From JANMQK01 sp031370485 (lineage in GTDB: Bacteria; Acidobacteriota; Polarisedimenticolia; Gp22-AA2), in the NCBI GenBank assembly GCA_031370485.1, contig JANMQK010000232.1, positions 1 to 13,768 on the forward strand: a stretch of DNA of 13,768 nucleotides, read 5' to 3'. How positions within the stretch are numbered: position 1 is the stretch's first letter; each line of letters starts with the position of its first letter. The notes under the pieces are model-generated. The model saw nothing but the letters and a program-made list of their open reading frames with translations, made no database searches and was not told the origin of the DNA. Both the position numbers and the translations under genes were made by a program. Shown here piece by piece: positions 7,954-13,768 of the stretch.

Positions 7954-7959
7954 ATTATA
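7954..7959 (-). promoter_or_regulatory. -10 box (TATAAT) for the sulfatase-like gene, possibly leaderless
   Basis: On the minus strand this is a perfect TATAAT, eight bases upstream of the ATG at 7945. Transcription would then start at or within a base or two of the ATG, giving a leaderless or nearly leaderless mRNA. No Shine-Dalgarno sequence fits between the box and the start. The -35 region (about 7977-7983) reads as C/A-rich and has no good match to TTGACA. Confidence 0.5.
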
Positions 7960-8003
7960 GCGTGCGGGGGGTTGCGGGGTGGTGCGCCCGGAGCCCCCTC
8001 GTG

Positions 8004-8009
8004 TAGGAT
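8004..8009 (+). promoter_or_regulatory. Possible -10 box (TAGGAT) or overlapping ribosome binding site for the threonine aldolase gene
   Basis: TAGGAT lies seven bases before ATG 8017, the spacing expected for a leaderless start. The internal AGGA (8005-8008) could instead serve as a Shine-Dalgarno site eight bases from the same ATG. Sequence alone cannot separate the two readings. There is no convincing -35 hexamer. The parallel with the TATAAT of the divergent gene makes the promoter reading worth keeping. Confidence 0.3.
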
Positions 8010-8016
8010 GACGTTC

Positions 8017-9096
8017 ATGAACCAGGCACCGCGGCGGTCGGCGGAACCCGGCCGGCCCATCGATCTCCGTTCGGACACCGTAACCCGGCCCACGCCCGCG
8101 ATGCGCCGCGCGATGGCCGACGCCGAGGTCGGCGACGACGTCTTCCGCGAGGACCCGACGGTTCGCCGCCTGGAGGAGATGGCGGCGGAGATCCTGGGAA
8201 AGGAAGCGGCGCTTTTCGTGCCGACCGGGACGATGGGGAACCAGGCGTCGGTCAAGGTCTGGACGGTCCCCGGCCAGGAGGTGATCCTGGAGGAGCGCAG
8301 CCACATCCTGAACTACGAGATGGGGATGATGGCGGCGTTCTCTGGGGTCCTGGCGCGCCCGCTCGCCGGCGAGAATGGCTGCCTCGAGCCGGAGGCGGTG
8401 AGGAAGGCCCTCAGGCCGCCGGTCTACTACCTGGCGAGGACCGGGCTGGTCACGCTGGAGAACACGCACAACATGGCCGGGGGGACGATCTATCCGCAGG
8501 CGACGGCGGAGGCCGTGTGCGGCCTGGCGCGGGGCCTGGGAATTCCCACCCACCTGGACGGCGCCCGCATCTTCAACGCGGCGGTGGCGCTGGGGCGCCC
8601 GCCCGCCGAACTGGCGCGGCCGTTCGATTCCGTCATGACCTGCCTGTCGAAGGGACTCGGGGCGCCGGTCGGCTCGATGATCGCCGGTTCCGCCTCGTTC
8701 ATCGAGGCGGGCCTGAGAACGCGCAAGAGTCTGGGGGGAGGGATGCGGCAGGCGGGTGTCCTGGCGGCGGCCGGGATCGTGGCCCTGCGGGACAATGTCT
8801 CCCGGCTCGCCGAGGACCACGCCAACGCGCGGCTCCTGGCGGAGCGTATCGCCGGGATCGAATGCCTGGCGATCGATCCCGACAGGGTCCAGACGAACAT
8901 CGTGATCTTCGAGGTGACCGGCGGCGGGCTCGCGGCGCAGGACCTGGTCAACGCATGGAAGGCATCGGGTGTTCTGGCCCTGGCCGTGGACCAGACCAGG
9001 GTCCGGGCCGTGACCCACTACGATGTCAGCCGCGAGCAGGTCGAGGACGCGGGGGAGCGGCTCGCCGCGATCGTGACCCGCCGTCCGCCATCCTGA
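8017..9096 (+). CDS. ltaE: Low-specificity L-threonine aldolase (PLP enzyme)
   Basis: A fold-type I PLP enzyme that cleaves L-threonine or L-allo-threonine to glycine and acetaldehyde in the cytoplasm. The characteristic N-terminal block IDLRSDTVTRPTPAMR is at about 15-30. EVGDDVFREDPTV follows, then the PLP-binding region GTMGNQ (71-76) and H96 in EERSHILNYE. ENTHNMAGG is at about 148-156 and HLDGARI at 179-185, with D181 and R184 expected to contact PLP. The Schiff-base lysine is K212 in CLSKGLGAPVGS. The length is 359 residues, normal for the family. ATG 8017 was preferred over ATG 8008 and the TTG at 7972, because AGGA (8005-8008) and a -10-like box sit correctly for it; ATG 8008 remains possible. 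It is a single gene with its own apparent start region, and the following gene has its own promoter. Confidence 0.95.
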   Translation: MNQAPRRSAEPGRPIDLRSDTVTRPTPAMRRAMADAEVGDDVFREDPTVRRLEEMAAEILGKEAALFVPTGTMGNQASVKVWTVPGQEVILEERSHILNYEMGMMAAFSGVLARPLAGENGCLEPEAVRKALRPPVYYLARTGLVTLENTHNMAGGTIYPQATAEAVCGLARGLGIPTHLDGARIFNAAVALGRPPAELARPFDSVMTCLSKGLGAPVGSMIAGSASFIEAGLRTRKSLGGGMRQAGVLAAAGIVALRDNVSRLAEDHANARLLAERIAGIECLAIDPDRVQTNIVIFEVTGGGLAAQDLVNAWKASGVLALAVDQTRVRAVTHYDVSREQVEDAGERLAAIVTRRPPS

Positions 9097-9127
9097 GCCC
9101 TTCCTTCGCCCCTGGCGGGGAGGCGCG

Positions 9128-9157
9128 GGGAGGATGCCGGGAGGATGCGCCGGCGCA
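9128..9157. repeat. Tandem 11-base repeat overlapping a 12-base perfect palindrome
   Basis: GGGAGGATGCC (9128-9138) is followed directly by GGGAGGATGCG (9139-9149). The second copy runs into the perfect palindrome TGCGCCGGCGCA (9146-9157). The block lies 26 bases upstream of the -35 box of the acyl-CoA dehydrogenase promoter, a position where an activator or repressor could bind. GC-rich palindromes also arise by chance in DNA of this composition, so a regulatory function is only a possibility. Confidence 0.3.
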
Positions 9158-9183
9158 CGGCTGACCGGGAGAGACCGTCGCGC

Positions 9184-9212
9184 TTGATCCGCCGTGGGCG
9201 GTGCAATAGAAT
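9184..9212 (+). promoter_or_regulatory. Sigma70-type promoter for the acyl-CoA dehydrogenase operon
   Basis: TTGATC (9184-9189, four of six against TTGACA) and TAGAAT (9207-9212, five of six against TATAAT) are separated by exactly 17 bases. Transcription is expected to start near 9219, giving a leader of about 36 bases that contains the strong ribosome binding site at 9242-9251. This is the only A/T-containing stretch in the 158-base gap between the threonine aldolase and acyl-CoA dehydrogenase genes, which supports the call. Confidence 0.6.
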
Positions 9213-9241
9213 CGCGACAACGCTTGCGCGGACGTGTTCGC

Positions 9242-9251
9242 AGGGGGGGAG
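9242..9251 (+). promoter_or_regulatory. Ribosome binding site selecting the TTG start at 9255
   Basis: AGGGGGGGAG is purine-rich, complements the 16S anti-Shine-Dalgarno, and lies just before TTG 9255. It would be inside the coding region if translation began at GTG 9234, so it supports the TTG. Confidence 0.55.
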
Positions 9252-9254
9252 CCA

Positions 9255-10415
9255 TTGGACTTCCAGTTCACCGAGGAACAGGAACTGACCCGCCGCACGG
9301 TGCGCGAGTTCGCCGAGAAGGAAATCGCCCCGCGTTCCCGGAAGCTCGACGAGACGCAGGAATTCCCCAGGGACATCATGAAAAAGCTGGGGGAGATGGG
9401 CATGCTCGGGATCCTCTTCCCCCCCGAGTACGGCGGCTCCGGCCTCGGATACTGTGACTACGCCCTCATCGTCGAAGAGCTCGCCAGGGTCGACGGGTCG
9501 ATCGGGCTTTCGGTGGCGGCCCATAACTCGCTCTGCGCCAACCACATTTACATCGCGGGGACCGAGGCACAGAAGAAGGAATACCTCATCCCTCTCGCCC
9601 GGGGGGAGAAGATCGGCGCCTGGAGCCTGACCGAGCCGACCGCCGGAAGCGATGCCGCAGGGACGCGCTCGACGGCGGCGCGCGCCGGCGACGGCTGGGT
9701 GCTCAACGGCAGCAAGACGTTCGCCACCCACGGGTCGGTCTGCGACGTGGCGGTGGTCTTCGCGGTGACCGACAAGTCCAAAGGCAAGCACGGGATCTCG
9801 GCCTTCATCCTGGAGAAGGGGATGAAGGGGTTCCGGGCGGGCCGCAAGGAGGACAAGATGGGCTGCCGCGCGTCCGACACGGCCGAGCTGGTGATGCAGG
9901 ACTGCAGCATCGGTGCGGGGCAGCTGCTCGGGCGGGAGGGGGAGGGGTTCGTCGACGCGCTCCGGGTGCTCGATGGCGGCAGGATCAGCATCGGCGCGCT
10001 CGCCGTGGGCATCGCGCAGGGAGCCTTCGAGCAGGCCGTCGCCTACGCGCGCGGACGCGAGCAGTTCGGCAAGCCGATCGCCAGCTTCCAGGCCGTACAG
10101 TGGATGCTCGCCGACTCGGCGGTCGAGATCGACGCGGCGCGCCTTCTCGTCCAGCGGGCCGCCTGCCTGAAGCAGGAGGGCAAGGACGTGACCCTGGCCT
10201 CCTCGATGGCGAAGCTCTACGCCTCGGAAGTGGCGGTGCGCGTCGCCGACCGCGCCGTGCAGATCCACGGGGGCTATGGGTACATCAAGGACTACCCGGT
10301 CGAGCGCGCCTACCGCGACGCGAAGCTCACCACGATCGGCGAGGGGACGTCGGAGATCCAGCGACTGGTGATCGCGCGTCAGCTGCTGAACCGCGCGGAG
10401 GGGCAGGCTCCGTGA
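9255..10415 (+). CDS. Acyl-CoA dehydrogenase (short or branched-chain type), TTG start
   Basis: An FAD-dependent acyl-CoA dehydrogenase of 386 residues. It oxidises an acyl-CoA to the 2,3-enoyl-CoA and passes electrons to an electron-transfer flavoprotein. From TTG 9255 the protein begins MDFQFTEEQELTRRTVREFA, the standard family opening, so GTG 9234 was rejected. Visible elements are PPEYGGSG, WSLTEPTAGSD (about 123-133), the REQFGKPIASFQAVQ segment (268-282), QIHGGYGYIKDYPVERAYRD (336-355), and the catalytic Glu E363 in GEGTSEIQRLVIARQLL. The position of E363 matches short-chain/butyryl-CoA type enzymes rather than the isovaleryl type. Chain-length and branching preference cannot be read from the sequence. 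It is first in an operon with MeaB-epimerase and CoA-transferase genes, which points to short or branched acyl-CoAs from amino acid or fatty acid breakdown. Confidence 0.93.
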   Translation: MDFQFTEEQELTRRTVREFAEKEIAPRSRKLDETQEFPRDIMKKLGEMGMLGILFPPEYGGSGLGYCDYALIVEELARVDGSIGLSVAAHNSLCANHIYIAGTEAQKKEYLIPLARGEKIGAWSLTEPTAGSDAAGTRSTAARAGDGWVLNGSKTFATHGSVCDVAVVFAVTDKSKGKHGISAFILEKGMKGFRAGRKEDKMGCRASDTAELVMQDCSIGAGQLLGREGEGFVDALRVLDGGRISIGALAVGIAQGAFEQAVAYARGREQFGKPIASFQAVQWMLADSAVEIDAARLLVQRAACLKQEGKDVTLASSMAKLYASEVAVRVADRAVQIHGGYGYIKDYPVERAYRDAKLTTIGEGTSEIQRLVIARQLLNRAEGQAP

Positions 10416-11773
10416 ACGAGGGCCTTGCCCCGGCGGTTGCCTCGGGGGACCCGCTGGCGCTGGCCCGTGCCATCTCCCTGGTCGAGGAGGGGTATCCCAG
10501 CGGCGAGGCGGTTCTCGCCACGCTGTTCCCCCGCACCGGCCGCGCCCGCGTGATCGGGGTGACCGGCCCTCCCGGGGTCGGCAAGAGCAGCCTCGTCAAC
10601 CGTCTCATCGGCCACTACCGCTCCCAGGATCGAAACCTCGGTGTCGTGGCCGTCGACCCCAGCAGCGCGTTCAGCGGGGGTGCCGTCCTCGGCGATCGCA
10701 TCAGGATGTCCGAGCACACGCTCGACGCCTCGGTGTTCATCCGGTCGATGGCCAGCCGCGGCCAGTTCGGCGGGCTGAGCCGCGCCACGCGGGACGCCGT
10801 CGACCTGATGGACGCCTCCGGGCGCGACCCGATCCTCATCGAGACGGTCGGTGTCGGACAGGACGAGGTCGATGTCGTGCGGGTGGCCGACTCCGTGCTG
10901 GTCGTGCTGACGCCGGGGCAGGGGGACGACATCCAGGCCATCAAGGCCGGGATCCTGGAGATCGCTGACCTGTTCGTGATCAACAAGGCCGACCAGCCGG
11001 GCGCCGACCGGCTCGCCTCGGACCTCGAGGCGATGATGTCGCTGGGAGAGCCGCGCTTGTGGCGACCGCCCGTCATGATGACTGTCGCGACCGCCGGGAC
11101 GGGGATCGAAGAGCTGGCCGGCGCCATCGAGCGCCATGGACGGTTCCTGGCCGGGAACGGCGCGCTTCAGGCAAGGCGGCGGGCGGGGCTGTCGGCCCGT
11201 TTCCTGGCAATCCTGCGCGAGAGGCTGCTGCAGAGCCTGGTCACCGACGAGATAGGCCGCGAGGACCTGGCGGAGTACGAGTCCCGTCTCGAGTCGCGCA
11301 GCATCGATCCCTACACCGCCGCGAAGGACGCGATCGCGCGGCTGCGCGCGCGTGAGGGGCGGGGTTCGGGCACGGTCCTGGATCACCTTGGCATCGCGGT
11401 CCGCCGCATCGAGGACCGGGAGCCGCTGTACCGCGATCTGCTCGCCCTGGGAAAGGCGGAGGTCGAGGAGGTGCCGGGCGAAGGCGTGCGAGTGGCGATG
11501 TTCCGCGCCGGGAGGACCCGCATCGAGCTGGTCGAGCCGGTTTCCGAAAAAGCGGCCGTGGAGAAGTTCCTCCAGAGCCGGGGCGAGGGCATCCACCACA
11601 TCTGCTTCGAGGTCGACGACCTGGAAACGACGCTGTCGCGGTTCGAGCGTGCGGGACTCCAGGTCGTGGGGGACCGCGGGCGTCCCGGGGCCGAGGGGGC
11701 GCGGGTGGCCTTCATCCACCCGCGCGGGACCGGCGGAGTGCTGATCGAAATCCGCACCAGGAAGGAGGCCTGA
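10412..11773 (+). CDS. Fusion of MeaB GTPase (methylmalonyl-CoA mutase chaperone) and methylmalonyl-CoA epimerase
   Basis: One uninterrupted 453-residue frame carries two enzymes. Residues about 1-315 are MeaB, the P-loop GTPase that loads and protects cobalamin in methylmalonyl-CoA mutase. It has Walker A GPPGVGKS (52-59), VDPSSAFSGGAVLGDRIRM, IRSMASRGQFGG, ETVGVGQDE (144-152) and NKAD (191-194), plus a C-terminal helical dimerisation region. Residues about 322-453 are methylmalonyl-CoA epimerase of the VOC fold, interconverting the (S) and (R) epimers. The expected metal ligands are visible: H325 in LDHLGIAV, E372 in RIELVEP, a His of GIHHICFEV (395-396) and E447 in GGVLIEI. The linker is short, with GRGSG near 316-320. 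GTG 10412 overlaps the preceding stop (GTGA) and GGAGG (10397-10401) precedes it. The longer frame from 10100 is noise over the dehydrogenase gene. Confidence 0.95.
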   Translation: MNEGLAPAVASGDPLALARAISLVEEGYPSGEAVLATLFPRTGRARVIGVTGPPGVGKSSLVNRLIGHYRSQDRNLGVVAVDPSSAFSGGAVLGDRIRMSEHTLDASVFIRSMASRGQFGGLSRATRDAVDLMDASGRDPILIETVGVGQDEVDVVRVADSVLVVLTPGQGDDIQAIKAGILEIADLFVINKADQPGADRLASDLEAMMSLGEPRLWRPPVMMTVATAGTGIEELAGAIERHGRFLAGNGALQARRRAGLSARFLAILRERLLQSLVTDEIGREDLAEYESRLESRSIDPYTAAKDAIARLRAREGRGSGTVLDHLGIAVRRIEDREPLYRDLLALGKAEVEEVPGEGVRVAMFRAGRTRIELVEPVSEKAAVEKFLQSRGEGIHHICFEVDDLETTLSRFERAGLQVVGDRGRPGAEGARVAFIHPRGTGGVLIEIRTRKEA

Positions 11774-12477
11774 TGCAGAAGATCGTGCGGGATGCCGATG
11801 ACGCCGTCCGGGACATCCCCGACGGCGCCTCGATCATGATGGGGGGCTTCGGCCTGTGCGGCATACCGGAGAACCTGATCCGCGCCCTGGTGCGCAGGGG
11901 GACCCGCGATCTCACCGTCATCAGCAACAACGCGGGGGTGAGCGATTTCGGCATCGGCCTTCTCCTGAAGCCGCGCCAGGTGCGGAAGATGGTCGCGACC
12001 TACGTCGGCGAGAACGATCTCTTCGAGAGCCAGTTCCTGTCCGGCGAGCTGGAGGTCGAGCTCGTGCCCCAGGGGACGTTCGCCGAGAGGATCCGGGCGG
12101 GAGGCGCCGGGATCCCGGCGTTCTTCACGCCCACCGGCTACGGGACGCCGGTGTCCGAGGGCCGGGAGACGCGGGCCTTCGGCAAGCGCACCTGCGTGCT
12201 GGAAAACGCCCTCACCGCCGACTACGCCTTCGTGAAGGCGAGCCGGGGCGATCGGGCCGGCAACCTCGTGTACAGAAAGACGGCCCGCAACTTCAACCCG
12301 ATCATGGCCACAGCCGGGCGGGTGACCATCGCCGAGGTGGAGCGCCTCGTGGAAACCGGGAGCATCGACCCGGACGGGGTTCACACTCCGGGCATCTTCG
12401 TGCAGCGGATCTTCCAGGGGAAGGACTATGAAAAACGCATCGAGCAAAGAACGACTCGTGCTGCGGACGGCCGCTGA
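11773..12477 (+). CDS. scoA: 3-oxoacid CoA-transferase subunit A
   Basis: Alpha subunit (234 residues) of a two-subunit class I CoA-transferase, most like succinyl-CoA:3-ketoacid (acetoacetate) CoA-transferase. It helps move CoA from succinyl-CoA to a 3-oxoacid such as acetoacetate. GGFGLCGIPENLI (24-36), SNNAGVSDFGIGLLL (51-65), TPTGYGT and FGKRTCVLENALTADYAFVKA-type blocks are typical. The ATG overlaps the previous stop by one base (TGATG) and has a strong AAGGAGG site at 11762-11768. The catalytic Glu is on the partner subunit. The 3' end overlaps scoB by 50 bases, and both protein ends match family expectation (KDYEKRIEQRT here). Butyrate-acetoacetate CoA-transferase (AtoD) is a close alternative, because the substrates of these families are hard to tell apart by eye. 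Confidence 0.92.
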   Translation: MQKIVRDADDAVRDIPDGASIMMGGFGLCGIPENLIRALVRRGTRDLTVISNNAGVSDFGIGLLLKPRQVRKMVATYVGENDLFESQFLSGELEVELVPQGTFAERIRAGGAGIPAFFTPTGYGTPVSEGRETRAFGKRTCVLENALTADYAFVKASRGDRAGNLVYRKTARNFNPIMATAGRVTIAEVERLVETGSIDPDGVHTPGIFVQRIFQGKDYEKRIEQRTTRAADGR

Positions 12478-13096
12478 GCTGCGGGACGGGTTCTACGTGA
12501 ACCTCGGCATCGGGATGCCCACCCTCGTGGCCAACCACGTGCCCGCGGGCATCGAGGTGTGCTTCCAGAGCGAGAACGGCATGCTGGGCATCGGCCCGTT
12601 TCCTGGCGAGAGCGACGTCGACGCCGATCTCATCAACGCCGGCAAGCAGACCATCAGCGAGACGCCGGGCTGCTCGTATTTCAGCAGCGCCGACTCGTTC
12701 GGGATGATCCGGGGCGGGCATCTCGACCTGAGCATCCTCGGTGGCATGGAGGTCGACCAGGAAGGAAACCTCGCCAACTGGATGGTGCCCGGGAAAATGG
12801 TCAAGGGCATGGGCGGGGCGATGGACCTGGTGGCGGGAGCGCGGCGGGTGATCGTCATGATGACCCACACCACGAAGGAAGGGGAGCCGAAGATCCTGCG
12901 CCGCTGCCGCCTGCCGCTCACGGGCGTGGGCGTCGTTGACCGGGTCATCACCGATCTCGCGGTTATCGACGTCACGGGCGCGGGGCTGGTGCTCAGGGAA
13001 ATCGCCCCCGACACCACCGTCGAGCGGGTCGTCGGGCTCACCGAGGCCCCGCTGGCGCCCGATCCCAAAGGCGTGCGCGTGATGCTCGCCGAATGA
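12428..13096 (+). CDS. scoB: 3-oxoacid CoA-transferase subunit B
   Basis: Beta subunit (222 residues) of the same CoA-transferase. The opening KERLVLRTAAELRDGFYVNLGIGMPTL is split over residues 7-33 and is standard for the family. The catalytic Glu that forms the covalent CoA thioester is E49 in SENGMLGIG. GGHLDLSILGGMEVD and NWMVPGKMVKGMGGAMDLV are the usual SCOT beta-subunit blocks. Start ATG 12428 follows AGGGGAAGGA at 12416-12425, a good ribosome binding site lying inside scoA. Translation is probably coupled to scoA. AtoA of butyrate-acetoacetate CoA-transferase is the main alternative name. Confidence 0.93.
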   Translation: MKNASSKERLVLRTAAELRDGFYVNLGIGMPTLVANHVPAGIEVCFQSENGMLGIGPFPGESDVDADLINAGKQTISETPGCSYFSSADSFGMIRGGHLDLSILGGMEVDQEGNLANWMVPGKMVKGMGGAMDLVAGARRVIVMMTHTTKEGEPKILRRCRLPLTGVGVVDRVITDLAVIDVTGAGLVLREIAPDTTVERVVGLTEAPLAPDPKGVRVMLAE

Positions 13097-13121
13097 CGGC
13101 GCGGGCAGGGCGGGACCGCCG

Positions 13122-13442
13122 ATGATCATCCCTTTCCTGAAGCCGCCCGCGGTAGTCATTGTTTACCTTCAATCCCCCCGCGAGCGTTACTGGGGTGTCG
13201 TCCGGCACCTCGACGGCACCGGGATCGTCCTGCAGGGCATGGATCTCGACTCGTTCGACGCCTGGATGCGGCAGATCGCGACCGGGGACGAGCAGGTCCA
13301 GCTCTCGACGCTGTTTTTCCCGCTGCTCCGCGTCGAGAAGGTCCTGGTTGACGCGCCGGCCGGCTCCGCGCCGTCGCTCGCCGGCCAGTTCGAGGCCTGC
13401 GTCGGGCGGTCTCTCATGCAGTTTCTGGGGATCGAGCCCTAG
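13122..13442 (+). CDS. Small protein of unknown function, possibly with an Sm-like beta fold
   Basis: A 106-residue protein that I cannot assign to a named family. Strand-like hydrophobic runs alternate with turns: VVIVYLQ (11-17), YWGVVRHLDGTGIVLQGMD (23-41), then FDAWMRQI, and LSTLFFPLLRVEKVLVD (61-77). The order strand, bent strand around a DGTG turn, and a FFPLLRVEKV strand resembles short Sm/LSm-like or PRC-type barrels, but this is inference from pattern only. Codon use matches the neighbours, so it looks like a real gene. It has no signal peptide. It follows scoB by 25 bases on the same strand with only a weak GGGCGGGA-like ribosome site, and probably ends the operon. It converges on the GGDEF gene with a 45-base gap. 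I have an impression of similar small proteins in Acidobacteriota, but could not check it. Confidence 0.75.
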   Translation: MIIPFLKPPAVVIVYLQSPRERYWGVVRHLDGTGIVLQGMDLDSFDAWMRQIATGDEQVQLSTLFFPLLRVEKVLVDAPAGSAPSLAGQFEACVGRSLMQFLGIEP

Positions 13443-13487
13443 GAGCCTGTCCGAGCCATCGTGCGGGCCGCGTTCGCCGCGCCGCCA

Positions 13488-13768
13488 TCAGGATTTCCTG
13501 GCGACCTGCGCTTCATCGAGGCTCGAAGCGCTCACGACACGGTCCCGCCCCCGCTGCTTGGCGACATAGAGCGCCTTGTCGGCCTTCTCGATTAGCCCCG
13601 GCAGGGTGCCGGGAAAGTCGGCGGGGTAGCAGGCGACACCGACGCTGATCGTCGCGCGCACCTTGTCCTCTCCAAACTGGACTTCGGTCGACGCGACCTT
13701 CTGCCGGATCCTCTCGGCGATCGTCATCGCCCCTTCCTGGTCGGTTTCCGGGAGGAGGACGCAGAACT
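13488..13768 (-). CDS. GGDEF diguanylate cyclase, C-terminal part, cut by the window edge
   Basis: The last 92 residues of a GGDEF domain. The frame is open to the window edge, so ATG 13727 is internal. The first complete codon gives the Phe of the GG(D/E)EF motif, and the two bases before it (AG) fit a preceding Glu codon. FCVLLPETDQEGA follows, then AERIRQKV, ATISVGVACYPAD, EKADKALYVAKQRGRDRVV, all typical of the domain's C-terminal half. Active-site glycines and any I-site lie outside the window, so catalytic competence cannot be judged. A GGDEF domain makes cyclic di-GMP. The sensory part should lie upstream, beyond 13768. The protein ends shortly after the domain, so GGDEF is its C-terminal module. 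Confidence 0.9.
   Translation of the reverse strand, partial: FCVLLPETDQEGAMTIAERIRQKVASTEVQFGEDKVRATISVGVACYPADFPGTLPGLIEKADKALYVAKQRGRDRVVSASSLDEAQVARKS

Noticed and set aside
7876..9255. 459-codon minus-strand frame over the threonine aldolase gene
   Set aside because: It mirrors the codon pattern of the aldolase gene and also crosses the intergenic regions on both sides; no domain is visible. Similar frames at 9018-10268, 10379-11719 and 11383-12447 (minus) and 6788-7618 (plus) were rejected for the same reason.
13443..13487. Bidirectional terminator between the small protein gene and the GGDEF gene
   Set aside because: The 45 bases are GC-rich, but I found no convincing stem and no T run on either strand.
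1..13768. Mobile elements, CRISPR arrays, tRNA or rRNA genes, defence systems
   Set aside because: No transposase or integrase motifs, terminal repeats, spaced repeats, tRNA-like cloverleafs or rRNA-like sequence were seen; composition is even apart from short patches.

Overview
The window is GC-rich bacterial chromosome (about two-thirds G+C by eye), densely packed, with a strong G/C preference at third codon positions and no tRNA, rRNA, IS element, prophage or CRISPR. The gene set fits a Gram-negative-type, respiring heterotroph: a Bat (aerotolerance) operon, a lipoprotein of the sulfatase superfamily, HemW, an acyl-CoA dehydrogenase, methylmalonyl-CoA functions, a 3-oxoacid CoA-transferase and a GGDEF protein. 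Base composition, the sulfatase ending in a SLGYV-type tail and the small protein after scoB suggest an uncultured Acidobacteriota-like lineage. This is a weak inference, because no marker gene is present.

Layout. (1) Positions 1-6489, + strand: the distal part of a Bat operon, batA (5' end cut by the window), batB, batC, batD and batE, then hemW. Every junction overlaps by 1 or 4 bases (TGATG, ATGA or GTGA), so the six genes look translationally coupled. BatA and BatB are membrane-anchored von Willebrand A proteins with complete MIDAS motifs. BatC is an exported TPR protein, BatD a large exported protein with one membrane anchor, and BatE a TPR/membrane/SH3 protein. Together they probably form an envelope complex. 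A MoxR ATPase and a DUF58 protein usually lie upstream and are expected just outside the window.

(2) Positions 6482-7945, - strand: a sulfatase/alkaline-phosphatase superfamily lipoprotein. It converges on hemW with an 8-base overlap and carries Thr where true sulfatases carry the formylglycine Cys/Ser. It diverges from (3) a low-specificity L-threonine aldolase at 8017-9096. Both divergent genes have a -10-like box 7-8 bases before the ATG, which suggests leaderless transcripts.

(4) Positions 9255-13442, + strand: a second operon behind a recognisable sigma70-type promoter (TTGATC-N17-TAGAAT). It encodes an acyl-CoA dehydrogenase starting at TTG, a MeaB GTPase fused in frame to methylmalonyl-CoA epimerase, CoA-transferase subunits A and B whose genes overlap by 50 bases, and a 106-residue protein of unknown function. 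The likely theme is oxidation of short or branched acyl-CoAs, with propionyl units entering the TCA cycle through methylmalonyl-CoA and CoA moved between succinyl-CoA and 3-oxoacids. The cobalamin-dependent mutase itself is not here. (5) The last 281 bases, - strand: the C-terminal part of a GGDEF diguanylate cyclase, cut at the window edge.

Most of the window is well-known housekeeping and catabolic biology. I see no clearly new defence or mobile system. The items most worth a second look are the MeaB-epimerase fusion, the Thr-type sulfatase-like lipoprotein, the small protein after scoB, and the compact regulatory regions at 7945-8017 and 9097-9254.
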